Assembly (NCBI GenBank): GCA_009843735.1
Contig: VYCW01000099.1
Span: forward strand, 8,602 to 72,601
DNA length: 64,000 nt
Direction: 5' to 3'
DNA from: Acidimicrobiaceae bacterium
GTDB lineage: Bacteria > Actinomycetota > Acidimicrobiia > Acidimicrobiales > Aldehydirespiratoraceae
A program made the translations under genes and the position numbers. Below the pieces are notes generated by a model that was not told the DNA's origin, searched no databases, and saw only the letters and a list, made by a program, of their open reading frames with translations. The first letter of the stretch is position 1. Each line of letters opens with the position of its first letter. Shown in pieces: positions 34,011 through 43,452 of the stretch.

Positions 34011-35759
34011 GTGGCCGACTCCGTACATCCGCTGCTGGCCGGCTTGACCGTTGAGCAGAGCGACGCGGTGACGACCCGGGCATCGCCGATGTGCATCATT
34101 GCCGGCGCCGGCTCGGGCAAGACCCGGGTCCTGACCCGGCGAATCGCCTGGCAGGCCAGCCAGGGCAGCGCCGATCCCCGGCGCACCCTCGCGGTGACAT
34201 TCACCAGGCGGGCGGCCCGGGAACTGCGGGCCCGCCTGCGCAGGCTCGGCCTCAACGACGAGGTGCGGGCCGGGACGTTCCACGCGGTCGCGCTGGCCCA
34301 ACTCCGTCGCCACGCGGCCGACGCGGGCCGCCGGCCGCCCCGGATCCTGGAGAACCCCGGTGGGCTCATCGCCGAGTTGCGGCCCAAGGCCGACCGCGCC
34401 GCGGTAACCGACATCGTCAACGAGATCGGCTGGTGCCGGGCCCGTCTCGTCATCCCGGAGGAGTACACGGCCGAGGCACGGGCCGCGGGCAGGCGCCCAC
34501 CGTGGGGCCGAGCCGACCGCTTCGCCCAGCTCTACGCGGACTACGAGTCGGCCAAGCGCAGGCGACGGGTGTTCGACTTCGACGACGTGCTCTCCCGCTC
34601 CCTGGAGCTGATGGCCACCGAGCCCAAGCATGCGGCGGCTCACCGCTGGCTGCACAAGCACGTGCTCGTCGACGAGTTCCAGGACATCAACCCGCTGCAG
34701 TTCGCCCTGCTGCGCTCCTGGCTGGGACCGGACTCGACGCTCGTGGTGGTCGGCGACCCGGACCAGGCCATCTACGGCTGGAACGGGGCCGATCCCGGCC
34801 TGATCGACGCCGTCGGCGAGCACCTGCCCGGCTGCGCGGTGCTGCACATGCGCACCAACTTCCGGTCGACGCCGGAGGTGATGGCCGCGGCCGGACGGCT
34901 GCTGGGCCGCTCACCGCAGCCCGCGGTGCGGCCGCCGGGCGACGAGCCCACTGTCACCGTCTGCGACGGCTCCGACGAGGCCTCGGTGCTGGCCAGGGCC
35001 GTGCGGCACCGCCACCGTCCCGGCTCGCGGTGGCGCCGCCAGGCAGTGCTGGCCCGGACCAACGCCCAGCTCGAGCCGCTGCGGCGGGCGCTGCTGCGCC
35101 ACGGCATCCCGGTGGCCGCCCCGAGTGAGCGCAGCCTGATCCGCAAGCCGGAAGTCGCGGCCCTGCTCGGGGCGTGGCCCGCCGACGCGAGCCTTGCCTC
35201 CTGCGTTGCCGGTATCGACCGGGAGGGGCGCGACCCAGAGTTCGCGGCCACTCCGGTGGCCGGCGGGCCTGTCGAGGACACACCCGAGGCGCGAGCAACG
35301 GTCGAAGCCTTCCTGGAGTTCGCCAACGACCATCTGACGCTGGATCCCGACTCCACCGTCGCTGCCTTCCGCACCGCGCTGCGGGCCGACGACCGCGCCG
35401 CCGCGCCCTCCGACGGCGTCGACCTCATGACCTTCCATGCAGCCAAGGGACTGGAGTGGCCCGTAGTCCATCTCGTCGGCATGGAGGACGGGTACGTCCC
35501 GATCGCCCACGCCCGCACCGCCGCGGCCCAGGCCGAGGAGCGCCGCCTGCTGCACGTGGCCGTCACCCGGGCCGAGCAGGAACTGCACGTCCTGTGGTGC
35601 GACCGGCGTGACCTCGGAGGCGACCGCGTCGACCGCGAGCCTTCCCCGTGGCTGGAGATGATCGGCAGCTCGCGGCGCTCCGACGACATCGAATCGCGGA
35701 GGACCCGGAACCTGGAGGGCGTGGCCCGGGCCCGCAGGGCGAAGATGGGCTCGGACTAG
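34011..35759 (+). CDS. UvrD/PcrA-family superfamily I helicase (UvrD2-like, short)
   Basis: A 3'-5' DNA helicase of about 582 residues. Motifs in order: Q-motif LTVEQSDAV, Walker A AGAGSGKT, TFTRRAARELRAR, GTFHAVAL, Walker B VDEFQDINPLQ, GDPDQAIYGWNGADP, NFRST, then DGVDLMTFHAAKGLEWPVVHLVGMEDGYVP (motif V) and EERRLLHVAVTRAEQELHVLW (motif VI). It resembles mycobacterial UvrD2 but ends soon after motif VI, with no HRDC domain or tetracysteine tail, and the 2B region looks reduced. A repair or anti-recombination role is likely. Its TAG stop shares the sequence CTAG with the convergent antiporter gene. Confidence 0.9.
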   Translation: MADSVHPLLAGLTVEQSDAVTTRASPMCIIAGAGSGKTRVLTRRIAWQASQGSADPRRTLAVTFTRRAARELRARLRRLGLNDEVRAGTFHAVALAQLRRHAADAGRRPPRILENPGGLIAELRPKADRAAVTDIVNEIGWCRARLVIPEEYTAEARAAGRRPPWGRADRFAQLYADYESAKRRRRVFDFDDVLSRSLELMATEPKHAAAHRWLHKHVLVDEFQDINPLQFALLRSWLGPDSTLVVVGDPDQAIYGWNGADPGLIDAVGEHLPGCAVLHMRTNFRSTPEVMAAAGRLLGRSPQPAVRPPGDEPTVTVCDGSDEASVLARAVRHRHRPGSRWRRQAVLARTNAQLEPLRRALLRHGIPVAAPSERSLIRKPEVAALLGAWPADASLASCVAGIDREGRDPEFAATPVAGGPVEDTPEARATVEAFLEFANDHLTLDPDSTVAAFRTALRADDRAAAPSDGVDLMTFHAAKGLEWPVVHLVGMEDGYVPIAHARTAAAQAEERRLLHVAVTRAEQELHVLWCDRRDLGGDRVDREPSPWLEMIGSSRRSDDIESRRTRNLEGVARARRAKMGSD

Positions 35760-37984
35760 CCGGTCTCGGCGCGGGGCATGGCCACTACCGCCACGTTGGC
35801 GGTACAGCGCTCCAGAACCGTCTCGACGGTGTGGCCGAGGAAGGGGCGACCGTCAACGTTGCGCAGCGACGCTCCCAGGACCACGAGGTCTGCCTCCTGC
35901 TCCTCGGCCACCGACACCAGCGTCGACGCCGTCGACGAGCCCGACTGCACCAGCGTGCGGGCCTCGACCCCCATCTCCGCCCCCCGTGCCCTGGCGGCGT
36001 CCACGAGCGCATCGACCACCGGTCGAGCCGCTTCGGGGTGGGCTTCGCCGAGCACGCGGGTCGCCAGCCTGCTGCTGGTCAGCCGCTTGGGCAGCATCCG
36101 CAGCTCCGGCCACTGCCGTTGCACGACGTGGGTCAGCACCACCTCGGTGCCCAACTGGCTGCTTACCCCGAAGGCCACCTCCTGAGCGGCCCTCGATGAC
36201 CGCGTGCCGGTGACGGGCACGATGGCCCGGGTGAAGGCGCCGGGCAGCGGAGTCTCAAGACCCTCGGCCCGCCTGACGATCACCACCGGCAGCGGCGAAT
36301 GCAGCAGGAGCTCGTCGACCAGGGGCGAATAGAGCTGGCCCTCGTGGCGGCCGGCCACCCCGACGCAGATCGCCCCGTAGCCGAGGCGGGCCTCGGCCAC
36401 GATGGCTGCCGCGACAACTGCGCCGGCTGCACTGGAGGCCCTCACTTGGCGATGATCGACCTCCCGCCCGTCGAGCACGTTGCGGACGATGGTGATGTCG
36501 GGCCACTGGCCCCTGGTCGCGCCGTCGGAGTGGTAGGAGCCGTCACCGAGGCTCTCGGGCGCCACTGAGATCACGGTGGCGGGCACCTGCACCGGCCAGG
36601 CGAAGTGCATGAGCTGCGCGGCCGCGATGGACGCCGGTTCGGCTCGCGAGGCGAGAAGCAGCCGCGACGAGCGCACCACCAGGTTCCGGCTCAGCGCCTC
36701 CTCGCGCTCGAGGCGCTCACGCTCCGCGGGAGACCCCATCCAGTCCCGCACCGCCAGGCGCAGACTGACGGCGGCAAACACCGAGGTCACGAGGGGCACG
36801 ATCACGATGACGGTGTAGGCCGTCTCGCTGAACACGCCCAGCGACAGCCCCACCGAGGCGATGACGATCTCCAAGGCACCCCTGGCGTTCAGGCCTGCCC
36901 CCAGGGCCACCGCAGCCCGCTGAGACTGCCCGGCCAGTCGCGCGCCCACGAAGGCACCGGCGAACTTGGCCACGATGGCCACCACCATCACAACGCCCGC
37001 CCATGCCAGTGCATCGCCCTCGCCGAGCAGGGAGAGGTCAACCCGCAGTCCGGCCATGGCGAAGAACACCGGGGCGAGGAAGGCGTTGGTGAGCGACTCG
37101 ATGTGATGGACGACCTCGTGCTGCTGGAAGCGCGACCGGTTCAGCACCACCCCGGCCACGAAAGCCCCGAGCACCGCCTCGATGCCCAGCGCCTGGGTGG
37201 CCACGCCGAAGGCGAGCATCGTGAACACCGCGACGCCGAGCGCGCCGTGCAGGTTGGGGCCGTCGCGCCTGACGCGCCGCAGGCCGGCGTCGACGGCGCG
37301 CTGGCCGAGAGTCATGGCCAGCGCCAGGAACGCGGCCAGGCCGATCACCGTCCGCAGCGTTCCGGTCACCGACACCTGGCCTGCGGTGGCGAAGCCCGTG
37401 AACACGGCCAGCATCACCCAGCCGACCACGTCGTTGGCCATCCCGGCGGCCACCGTGATCTGGCCGAAGTCGCGCCTCATCAGCCCGAGCTCCGACAGGA
37501 TCCGGGCGATCACGGCCAGGGCCGACACCGACAGCGCCAGCGCCACGAACAGCGCGAACACGGTGCGGTCGGCACCCCCGCCAACGAAATCCGCCGGCAG
37601 CAGGAGACCGGTCGCGAGGCCTCCCGCCAGCGGCACGAGGAGGCTGAATCCGGTGACCAGCGCGGCGGCGCGCCCCAAGCGCCGTATCAGTGCCAGGTCG
37701 GTCTCGAACCCGGCCGTGACCAGCAGCAGCGCCACCCCGATCCAAGTCACCGCGAACAGCGCGCCCGAGGAGATCTCCTCCTGGGGGATGAACCACTCGA
37801 ACCCGCTCGGCCACACCGCTCCGAACACCGAGGGCCCGAGGACGACGCCGGCAGCCAGCTGGCCGACTACCGACGGCAGCCCGACCCTCCGCATGGCGTA
37901 TCCCACCGCCCGAGCCGCCACGACCAGCACCAGCAGCTGCGTCCAGAAGACGAGCAGGGCGTGCTCGTCGAGCGGGGTCAGCAT
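35756..37984 (-). CDS. CPA2 cation:proton antiporter with C-terminal universal stress domains
   Basis: A 742-residue membrane protein. Residues 1-about 410 form a CPA2 (KefB/NapA-type) exchanger with about twelve segments, including VVGQLAAGVVLGPSVFG and MANDVVGWVMLAVFTG, the latter holding the conserved acidic pair region. Residues about 440-740 form two universal-stress-protein folds; the second keeps the ATP-binding style motif VVLGASLRNVDGRPFLGHTVETVL. Such fusions suggest ion exchange gated by nucleotide or stress state. The real start is ATG 37984 (MLTPLDEHALL); the 913-residue track frame reads through xthA. The ATG overlaps the xthA stop by 7 nt. Confidence 0.88.
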   Translation of the reverse strand: MLTPLDEHALLVFWTQLLVLVVAARAVGYAMRRVGLPSVVGQLAAGVVLGPSVFGAVWPSGFEWFIPQEEISSGALFAVTWIGVALLLVTAGFETDLALIRRLGRAAALVTGFSLLVPLAGGLATGLLLPADFVGGGADRTVFALFVALALSVSALAVIARILSELGLMRRDFGQITVAAGMANDVVGWVMLAVFTGFATAGQVSVTGTLRTVIGLAAFLALAMTLGQRAVDAGLRRVRRDGPNLHGALGVAVFTMLAFGVATQALGIEAVLGAFVAGVVLNRSRFQQHEVVHHIESLTNAFLAPVFFAMAGLRVDLSLLGEGDALAWAGVVMVVAIVAKFAGAFVGARLAGQSQRAAVALGAGLNARGALEIVIASVGLSLGVFSETAYTVIVIVPLVTSVFAAVSLRLAVRDWMGSPAERERLEREEALSRNLVVRSSRLLLASRAEPASIAAAQLMHFAWPVQVPATVISVAPESLGDGSYHSDGATRGQWPDITIVRNVLDGREVDHRQVRASSAAGAVVAAAIVAEARLGYGAICVGVAGRHEGQLYSPLVDELLLHSPLPVVIVRRAEGLETPLPGAFTRAIVPVTGTRSSRAAQEVAFGVSSQLGTEVVLTHVVQRQWPELRMLPKRLTSSRLATRVLGEAHPEAARPVVDALVDAARARGAEMGVEARTLVQSGSSTASTLVSVAEEQEADLVVLGASLRNVDGRPFLGHTVETVLERCTANVAVVAMPRAETG

Positions 37985-38775
37985 GGCAAGGCGCCCTCGT
38001 CCAGGTCGACGTACATGGGCGCGTGGTCGCTGGGCGGGTCGTACTTGGGACCCTTGCGCTCGTTGCGGTCGATGAGCACGAAGCCGGCCGCGTCGGCAAC
38101 CGGGCGGGTCGCCAGCGCGAGGTCGATGCGCATGCCCTTGCGCTTGTGGAAGTCGCCGCCCCGGTAGTCCCACCACGTGAACAGCCCATCGTCGGGGTAG
38201 TGCTCGCGGAACAGGTCGACCAGTCCCCACTCGAGCAGGCCGGCCAGGCGCTCCCTCTCGGCCGCGCTGGTGTGAGTGCTGTCGGTGAAGGCGGCGGGGT
38301 CGTACACGTCCCGGTCTTCGGGGGCGATGTTGAAGTCGCCGCACACCAGCGCGGGGGCGCCGGGATCGGCCTGGACCTCCAGCGAGGCCCGCAGGCGCTG
38401 GAGCCAGTCGAGTTTGTAGTGGTAGTGGTCGTGGTCCAAGGCCCGGCCGTTGGGCACGTAGCACGACGCCACCCGCACGCCCCCGCAGGTGGCCCATGCC
38501 AGCCGGGCGTCGGGGTCCGGGTCGATGCCGTCGCCGAACCCGGCCACCGGATCGGTGAGTCCCACCCTGCTCAACACGGCCACGCCGTTCCAGCGGCCCT
38601 CACCGTTGTGGAAGCAGTCGTAGCCGAGCGATTGGAAGGCCAGCGTCGGGAAGGCGTCGTCGGCCAGCTTGGTCTCCTGGAGGCACATCACGTCGGGCGA
38701 GAAGGCCTCGATCCAGCGCTGCACCCGGTCCAGCCGCGCCTTGAGGGAGTTGACGTTCCAGGTGACGACCCGCAC
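37978..38775 (-). CDS. xthA: Exodeoxyribonuclease III / AP endonuclease
   Basis: Cuts DNA at abasic sites and trims 3' ends during base excision repair. The 265-residue protein has the family motifs VVTWNVNSLKARLDRV, LQETKLADDAFP, GWNGVAVLS-like GRWNGVAVLSR, SCYVPNGRALD, VCGDFNIAPEDRDVYDP, FTWWDYRGGDF and the catalytic SDHAPMYVDL. GTG start with a leaderless-type promoter that faces the kgd promoter 15 bp away. The downstream antiporter overlaps it. Confidence 0.95.
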   Translation of the reverse strand: MRVVTWNVNSLKARLDRVQRWIEAFSPDVMCLQETKLADDAFPTLAFQSLGYDCFHNGEGRWNGVAVLSRVGLTDPVAGFGDGIDPDPDARLAWATCGGVRVASCYVPNGRALDHDHYHYKLDWLQRLRASLEVQADPGAPALVCGDFNIAPEDRDVYDPAAFTDSTHTSAAERERLAGLLEWGLVDLFREHYPDDGLFTWWDYRGGDFHKRKGMRIDLALATRPVADAAGFVLIDRNERKGPKYDPPSDHAPMYVDLDEGALPC

Positions 38776-38781
38776 ACGGCG

Positions 38782-38787
38782 ACCCTA
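38782..38787 (-). promoter_or_regulatory. -10 element TAGGGT of xthA (leaderless)
   Basis: Minus-strand TATAGGGT, 6-nt spacer, then GTG of xthA. Confidence 0.6.
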
Positions 38788-38801
38788 TACGCGCCGACAA
38801 C

Positions 38802-38807
38802 TAGCAT
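38802..38807 (+). promoter_or_regulatory. -10 element TAGCAT of kgd (leaderless)
   Basis: TAGCAT, 7-nt spacer, then ATG at 38815. It lies back to back with the xthA promoter within 40 bp. Confidence 0.6.
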
Positions 38808-38814
38808 TGTCGCC

Positions 38815-41800
38815 ATGACCGACTCGATCCGCACCGAGCCGAGCGACGACCTGGGCGCCAATGCTTGGGTCGTCGACGAGATGCGCGACCTCTGGGCGGC
38901 CGACCCCGCTTCGGTGGACGAGGCCTGGCGAGCCCTGTTCGAGGGCGAGACGCCGGATTCGCCCGCCGGCAAGGCCGGTCCTCCGGCCCCGGCCGCCGCG
39001 TCCCGTACCACCATCGACACCACCGCCACCGACGTGACCGCGCCCGGCGCACCGGCCGAGAGCGCGACCCCACCACCGGCTGCGGCCGCGGCCCCGCCGC
39101 GGACCCCAGCGGCGGAAGCGGCTCCGCCCGATGCCGGCCGGCAGCGACGGCCGCGCTCCCCGAAGGCTCAGCCCGACGGCGACGATGCTCCCATCGGCGA
39201 GCCGATAAAGGGGGTCGGGGCCCGGATCGTCTCCAACATGGAGGCCAGCCTGGCCGTACCCACGGCCACCAGCTTCCGCGAGGTGCCGGCCAAGCTCCTC
39301 GAGGTCAACCGCAAGATCATGAACGGCCACCTCGGCCGGAAGATGGTTCGCAAGATCTCGTTCACCCATTTCATCGGCTACGCCGTGGTGCGAGCCATCA
39401 CCGACACCGTCCCGGCGATGAACAACATCTACGTCACCGACGCCGCGGGCAAGCCCAGGATCGTGCGACCCGATCACATCGGCCTCGGAATCGCGGTCGA
39501 CATCGCCCGCGACGACGGCACCCGCTCGTTGATGGTGCCGTGCATCCGCGACGCCGACACTCTCGACTTCGCCGGCTTCGTGGACCGCTACGACGAGCAG
39601 ATCGCCAAGATCCGCGAGAACCGCCTGACCGCGGACGACATGCGGGGCGTGACCGTCACCATCACCAACCCGGGCACGATCGGCACGCAGCAGTCCGTGC
39701 CCCGGTTGATGACCGGGCAGGGAACCATCGTCGGGGTCGGAGCGCTGGCCTTCCCCACCGAGTACGAAGCGGCCGACCCGTCGCTGCTGGCCGATCTCGG
39801 CGTGAGCAAGCTGGTGACGATCAGCAGCACCTACGACCACCGCGTGATCCAGGGCGCGGAGTCGGGACTGTTCCTGCAGAGGGTCCACGACCTGCTGCTG
39901 GGCGCCGACGACTTCTACGACGGCGCGTTCCGGGCGCTGCACATCCCGTACTCGGCGGTTCAATGGCGGCGCGACTTCAACCCGGTCGACCGCGAGGCGG
40001 CCATGCTCGAGAAGCAGGCCAAGGTCAACCAGCTCATCAACCAGTACCGGGTGCGGGGCCATCTGATCGCCGACCTCAACCCGCTGCGGGACGAGGCTCC
40101 CCAGATGCACGCCGAGCTTGACCCGGCCACCTACGGGCTGACCATCTGGGACCTGGACCGGGAGTTCCTGACCGGCAGCGAGACCGGGATATACGCCACC
40201 GTGGGCGGGACCCGCCGGATGAAGCTCGGCGACTTGCTGGGAGTGCTGCGCGACGCCTACTGCCGAACCGTCGGCGTGGAGTACATGCACATACAGGAGC
40301 CCGAGGAGAAGAGGTGGATCCAGGAGCAGATCGAGGGCACCGACACCACCCTCTCCGGTGCGGACCAGCGCCACATCCTCAGCCAGCTCAACGCGGCCGA
40401 GGCCCTAAGCAGCTTCCTCGGGACCAAGTACGTGGGCCAGAAGCGCTTCGGCCTGGAGGGGGCCGAGTCGACCATCCCGCTGCTGGACGCGGTGCTGACC
40501 TGCGCGGCCGACGAGCCCCTGGCGGAGGTGGTTATGGGGATGGCCCACCGGGGCCGGCTCAACGTGCTCGTCAACCTCGTGGGCAAGAGCTACCACGAGC
40601 TCTTCAAGGAGTTCGAGGGGGCCATCACCGAAGACCAGATCCAGGGCAGCGGCGACGTCAAGTACCATCTGGGCCAGATCGGTGCCTACGAGAGCCCGTC
40701 GGGCAAGCACCTGCTGGTCGAGATGGCTGCCAACCCCTCCCACCTCGAGGCGGTCGATCCGGTGGTCGTGGGCATGGCCCGGGCCCGGATGGACAACATC
40801 CCGCCCGACAGTACCTACGGCCCCTACCCGGTGATGCCGTTGCTGATCCACGGCGACGCTGCATTCGCGGGCCAGGGCGTGGTGGCCGAGACGTTCAACC
40901 TGAGCTTGATCAGGGGCTACCGGGTCGGCGGCACGATCCATCTGGTCATCGACAACCAGCTCGGGTTCACCACCACCCCGGACGCGGCCCGCTCCACCCA
41001 GTACTCCACCGACGTGGCCAAGATGGTGGGCGCGCCGATCTTCCATGTGAACGGCGACGACCCCGAAGCCTGCGTTCGGGCCGCCCGCCTGGCCTTCGCA
41101 TACCGGCAGCGGTTCAACAAGGACGTCGTGATCGACATGATCTGCTACCGGCGCCACGGGCACAACGAGGGCGACGACCCCAGCTACACGCTGCCGGAGA
41201 TGTACCGCCGCATCAATGCCAAGCCCACGGTGCGCACCCAGTACCGGGAGTCGCTGCTGAAGCGGGGCGACATAAGCGCCGAGGACGCCGACGCCTCCCT
41301 GGCCGAGTTTCGCGACCAGCTCCAGGCCGCTCTGGACGAGACCCGCGACGCCGCGCCCGGCCACAACATCCGCGCCCGGCGTCCGCCCGAGCCGATGGGG
41401 GTGATGCCCCACGTCCGCACGGCCATCGACTCGGTAACCGTCGAACGGATCTACGAGGCCCTCAACACCGTGCCCGAGGGCTTCACCGTGCATCCCAAGC
41501 TGGCCCGGCAGTTCGAGCAGCGCAACAAGATGTTCCGCAGCGGCGAGTTCGACTGGGGCGTGGGCGAGGCGATGGCCTTCGGATCGCTGCTCATGGAGGG
41601 CACTCCCGTCCGGCTCAGCGGCCAGGACAGCCGCCGGGGGACCTTCTCGCACCGGCACTCCACCCTGGTGGACTATGTGACCGGCGACGAGTACGTGCCC
41701 CTGTCGACCGTGTGCGCCCGCGAGGCCGACCTGTGGATCTACGACTCGCTGCTGTCGGAGTACGCCGCGCTGGGCTTCGAGTACGGCTACGCGGTGGCCA

Positions 41801-42585
41801 AGCCGGAAGCGCTGGTCATGTGGGAGGCCCAGTTCGGCGACTTCGCCAACGGCGCCCAGATCATCATCGACCAGTTCCTGGTGGCGGCCGAGGACAAATG
41901 GGACCAGCACTGCGGGATCGTCCTCCTGCTGCCCCACGGCATGGAGGGCCAGGGCCCAGAGCACTCATCGGCCCGTATCGAGCGCTTCCTGACGCTGGCC
42001 GCAGAGGACAACATGCACGTCTGCCAGCCCACTACCGCGGGGCAGTACTTCCATCTGCTGCGCCGGCAGATGATCCACCGGGTCCGCAAGCCCATGATCG
42101 TGTTCACGCCCAAGTCGCTGCTGCGGTCCAAGGCCGCCCGGACCAAGGTCGACCACCTGTCGTCGGGAACCTTCGAGGAGGTGCTGGGCGACCCCGCAGC
42201 CGAAGCGGGCACCCTCGATGCGGAGGCGGTCACCAGAGTCGTCTTCTGCAGCGGCAAAGTGGGCTACGCAGCCATGGAGCTGCGCGACGAGCGCAACGCC
42301 CCCCTCGCGGTGTGCCGGGTGGAGCAACTCTTCCCGTGGCCGTACGGAGCGGTGGACTACGAGCTTCGCCGGTACCCCAATGCCACCGAGATCGTCTGGC
42401 TGCAGGAGGAGCCCGAGAACATGGGCGCCTGGAACGGGATCAAGGGACGGCTCTACGAGGCCCACGGGGACGACTACGAGATCCGCCGGGTCAGCCGTCC
42501 CGAGTCGGGCAGCCCGGCCGGCGGCAGCCCCACCGTCCACGCGCAGGAGCAGCAGGACCTTCTCGAAGCCGCGGTGCTGGCCTGA
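38815..42585 (+). CDS. kgd: Multifunctional 2-oxoglutarate dehydrogenase/decarboxylase (E2-E1 fusion)
   Basis: Thiamine-diphosphate enzyme of the TCA cycle that decarboxylates 2-oxoglutarate and, with E3 and a lipoyl donor, makes succinyl-CoA. The 1256-residue protein has a short helix (ANAWVVDEMRDLWAADPASVDEAWRALFEG), an Ala/Pro-rich linker (45-125), an E2 acyltransferase domain ending in STYDHRVIQGAESG (catalytic His), then the E1 part with MAHRGRLNVLVN, GDVKYHLG, NPSHLEAVDPVV, GDAAFAGQGVVAET and a C-terminal transketolase-like domain (EDKWDQHCGIVLLLPHGMEGQGPEHSSARIERFL). No lipoyl domain is present, as in mycobacterial and corynebacterial Kgd. The track start at 38023 reads through xthA antisense and is rejected. 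Confidence 0.96.
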   Translation: MTDSIRTEPSDDLGANAWVVDEMRDLWAADPASVDEAWRALFEGETPDSPAGKAGPPAPAAASRTTIDTTATDVTAPGAPAESATPPPAAAAAPPRTPAAEAAPPDAGRQRRPRSPKAQPDGDDAPIGEPIKGVGARIVSNMEASLAVPTATSFREVPAKLLEVNRKIMNGHLGRKMVRKISFTHFIGYAVVRAITDTVPAMNNIYVTDAAGKPRIVRPDHIGLGIAVDIARDDGTRSLMVPCIRDADTLDFAGFVDRYDEQIAKIRENRLTADDMRGVTVTITNPGTIGTQQSVPRLMTGQGTIVGVGALAFPTEYEAADPSLLADLGVSKLVTISSTYDHRVIQGAESGLFLQRVHDLLLGADDFYDGAFRALHIPYSAVQWRRDFNPVDREAAMLEKQAKVNQLINQYRVRGHLIADLNPLRDEAPQMHAELDPATYGLTIWDLDREFLTGSETGIYATVGGTRRMKLGDLLGVLRDAYCRTVGVEYMHIQEPEEKRWIQEQIEGTDTTLSGADQRHILSQLNAAEALSSFLGTKYVGQKRFGLEGAESTIPLLDAVLTCAADEPLAEVVMGMAHRGRLNVLVNLVGKSYHELFKEFEGAITEDQIQGSGDVKYHLGQIGAYESPSGKHLLVEMAANPSHLEAVDPVVVGMARARMDNIPPDSTYGPYPVMPLLIHGDAAFAGQGVVAETFNLSLIRGYRVGGTIHLVIDNQLGFTTTPDAARSTQYSTDVAKMVGAPIFHVNGDDPEACVRAARLAFAYRQRFNKDVVIDMICYRRHGHNEGDDPSYTLPEMYRRINAKPTVRTQYRESLLKRGDISAEDADASLAEFRDQLQAALDETRDAAPGHNIRARRPPEPMGVMPHVRTAIDSVTVERIYEALNTVPEGFTVHPKLARQFEQRNKMFRSGEFDWGVGEAMAFGSLLMEGTPVRLSGQDSRRGTFSHRHSTLVDYVTGDEYVPLSTVCAREADLWIYDSLLSEYAALGFEYGYAVAKPEALVMWEAQFGDFANGAQIIIDQFLVAAEDKWDQHCGIVLLLPHGMEGQGPEHSSARIERFLTLAAEDNMHVCQPTTAGQYFHLLRRQMIHRVRKPMIVFTPKSLLRSKAARTKVDHLSSGTFEEVLGDPAAEAGTLDAEAVTRVVFCSGKVGYAAMELRDERNAPLAVCRVEQLFPWPYGAVDYELRRYPNATEIVWLQEEPENMGAWNGIKGRLYEAHGDDYEIRRVSRPESGSPAGGSPTVHAQEQQDLLEAAVLA

Positions 42586-42638
42586 CACCAGTGCTCCGAC
42601 CTTCCGTTCGATGACGGCCACCCACCGCCCCCAGGTCG

Positions 42639-43403
42639 TTGAGCGCTGAGCGTCGTCCCGCCGACGACCACCGTCTGGCGGCCGACCTAGCCCGCCGCGC
42701 CGGCGAGCTGCTGGTCGAGCTGCGGGCGCGGCTGGCCGCCGACGGCGCACCCGCCGCGGTAGTGCGGGCCGAGGGCGACCGCCAGGCTCACGAGCTGCTA
42801 GTCACCGAGCTGGCCGCGACCCGGCCGGCCGACGCCGTGCTGTCGGAAGAGGGCGCCGACGACACCTCCCGGCTCGACGCCGAGCGGGTGTGGATCGTCG
42901 ACCCGCTCGACGGCACCCGCGAGTACTCCGAGCCGGGTCGCACCGACTGGGCCGTGCATGTGGCGCTGGTCGTCGCCGAACGCCCGGTGGCCGGCGCGGT
43001 GGCCCTGCCCGCTCTGGGGCTCACCCTCTCGACGGCTGACCCTCCCCGGCTTCCCGAGGCCCGGCCCGGGCCGCCCCGGCTGGTGGTGTCGCGTTCCCGC
43101 CCGCCTGAGCAGGCCGACATTGTGGCCGCCGCACTAGGCGCCGAGGTGGCGCCGCTGGGCTCAGCCGGGGCCAAGGCGATGGCCGTGGTCCGGGGCGAGG
43201 CCGACCTCTATGTCCACGCCGGCGGCCAATACGAATGGGACTCCTGCGCGCCCGCGGCGGTGGCCGCCGCGGCCGGATGCGCGGTGAGCCGCCTCGACGG
43301 CTCCGACCTGCGCTACAACCAGCCCGACCCCTATCTGCCCGACCTGGTCATCTGCCGTCCCGAACTGGCCGGACCGGTCCTGGCGGCACTGGCAGCCGCA
43401 TGA
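42639..43403 (+). CDS. Inositol monophosphatase-family phosphatase (CysQ-like)
   Basis: Mg-dependent phosphatase of about 254 residues. The metal-binding motifs are SEEGADD, WIVDPLDGTREYSE and, near the end, WDSCAPAAVAAAAGC. The DPLDGTREY form with Glu-Tyr is typical of CysQ (3'-phosphoadenosine 5'-phosphate phosphatase), which recycles the by-product of sulfate assimilation; a sugar-phosphate role is possible. The start is uncertain. TTG 42639 is the track start, no better ATG or GTG lies nearby in frame, and no clear ribosome binding site or -10 element was seen. It follows kgd by 53 bp. Confidence 0.85.
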   Translation: MSAERRPADDHRLAADLARRAGELLVELRARLAADGAPAAVVRAEGDRQAHELLVTELAATRPADAVLSEEGADDTSRLDAERVWIVDPLDGTREYSEPGRTDWAVHVALVVAERPVAGAVALPALGLTLSTADPPRLPEARPGPPRLVVSRSRPPEQADIVAAALGAEVAPLGSAGAKAMAVVRGEADLYVHAGGQYEWDSCAPAAVAAAAGCAVSRLDGSDLRYNQPDPYLPDLVICRPELAGPVLAALAAA

Positions 43404-43440
43404 CCGGTGCCCGACGGCCAGCGCTCGGTGGCCGCGTTGG

Positions 43441-43446
43441 TAGGGT
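43441..43446 (+). promoter_or_regulatory. -10 element TAGGGT of the SDR gene (leaderless)
   Basis: TAGGGT, 6-nt spacer cgcccg, then ATG at 43453. Confidence 0.6.
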
Positions 43447-43452
43447 CGCCCG

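Noticed and set aside
37985-38497. The first 171 residues of the 913-residue track ORF as part of the antiporter
   Set aside because: They are the xthA gene read in another frame; the antiporter starts at ATG 37984.
38023-38814. The N-terminal 264 residues of the 1520-residue track ORF as part of Kgd
   Set aside because: This stretch is antisense to xthA and has no Kgd homology. ATG 38815 follows a good -10 element and matches the family start.
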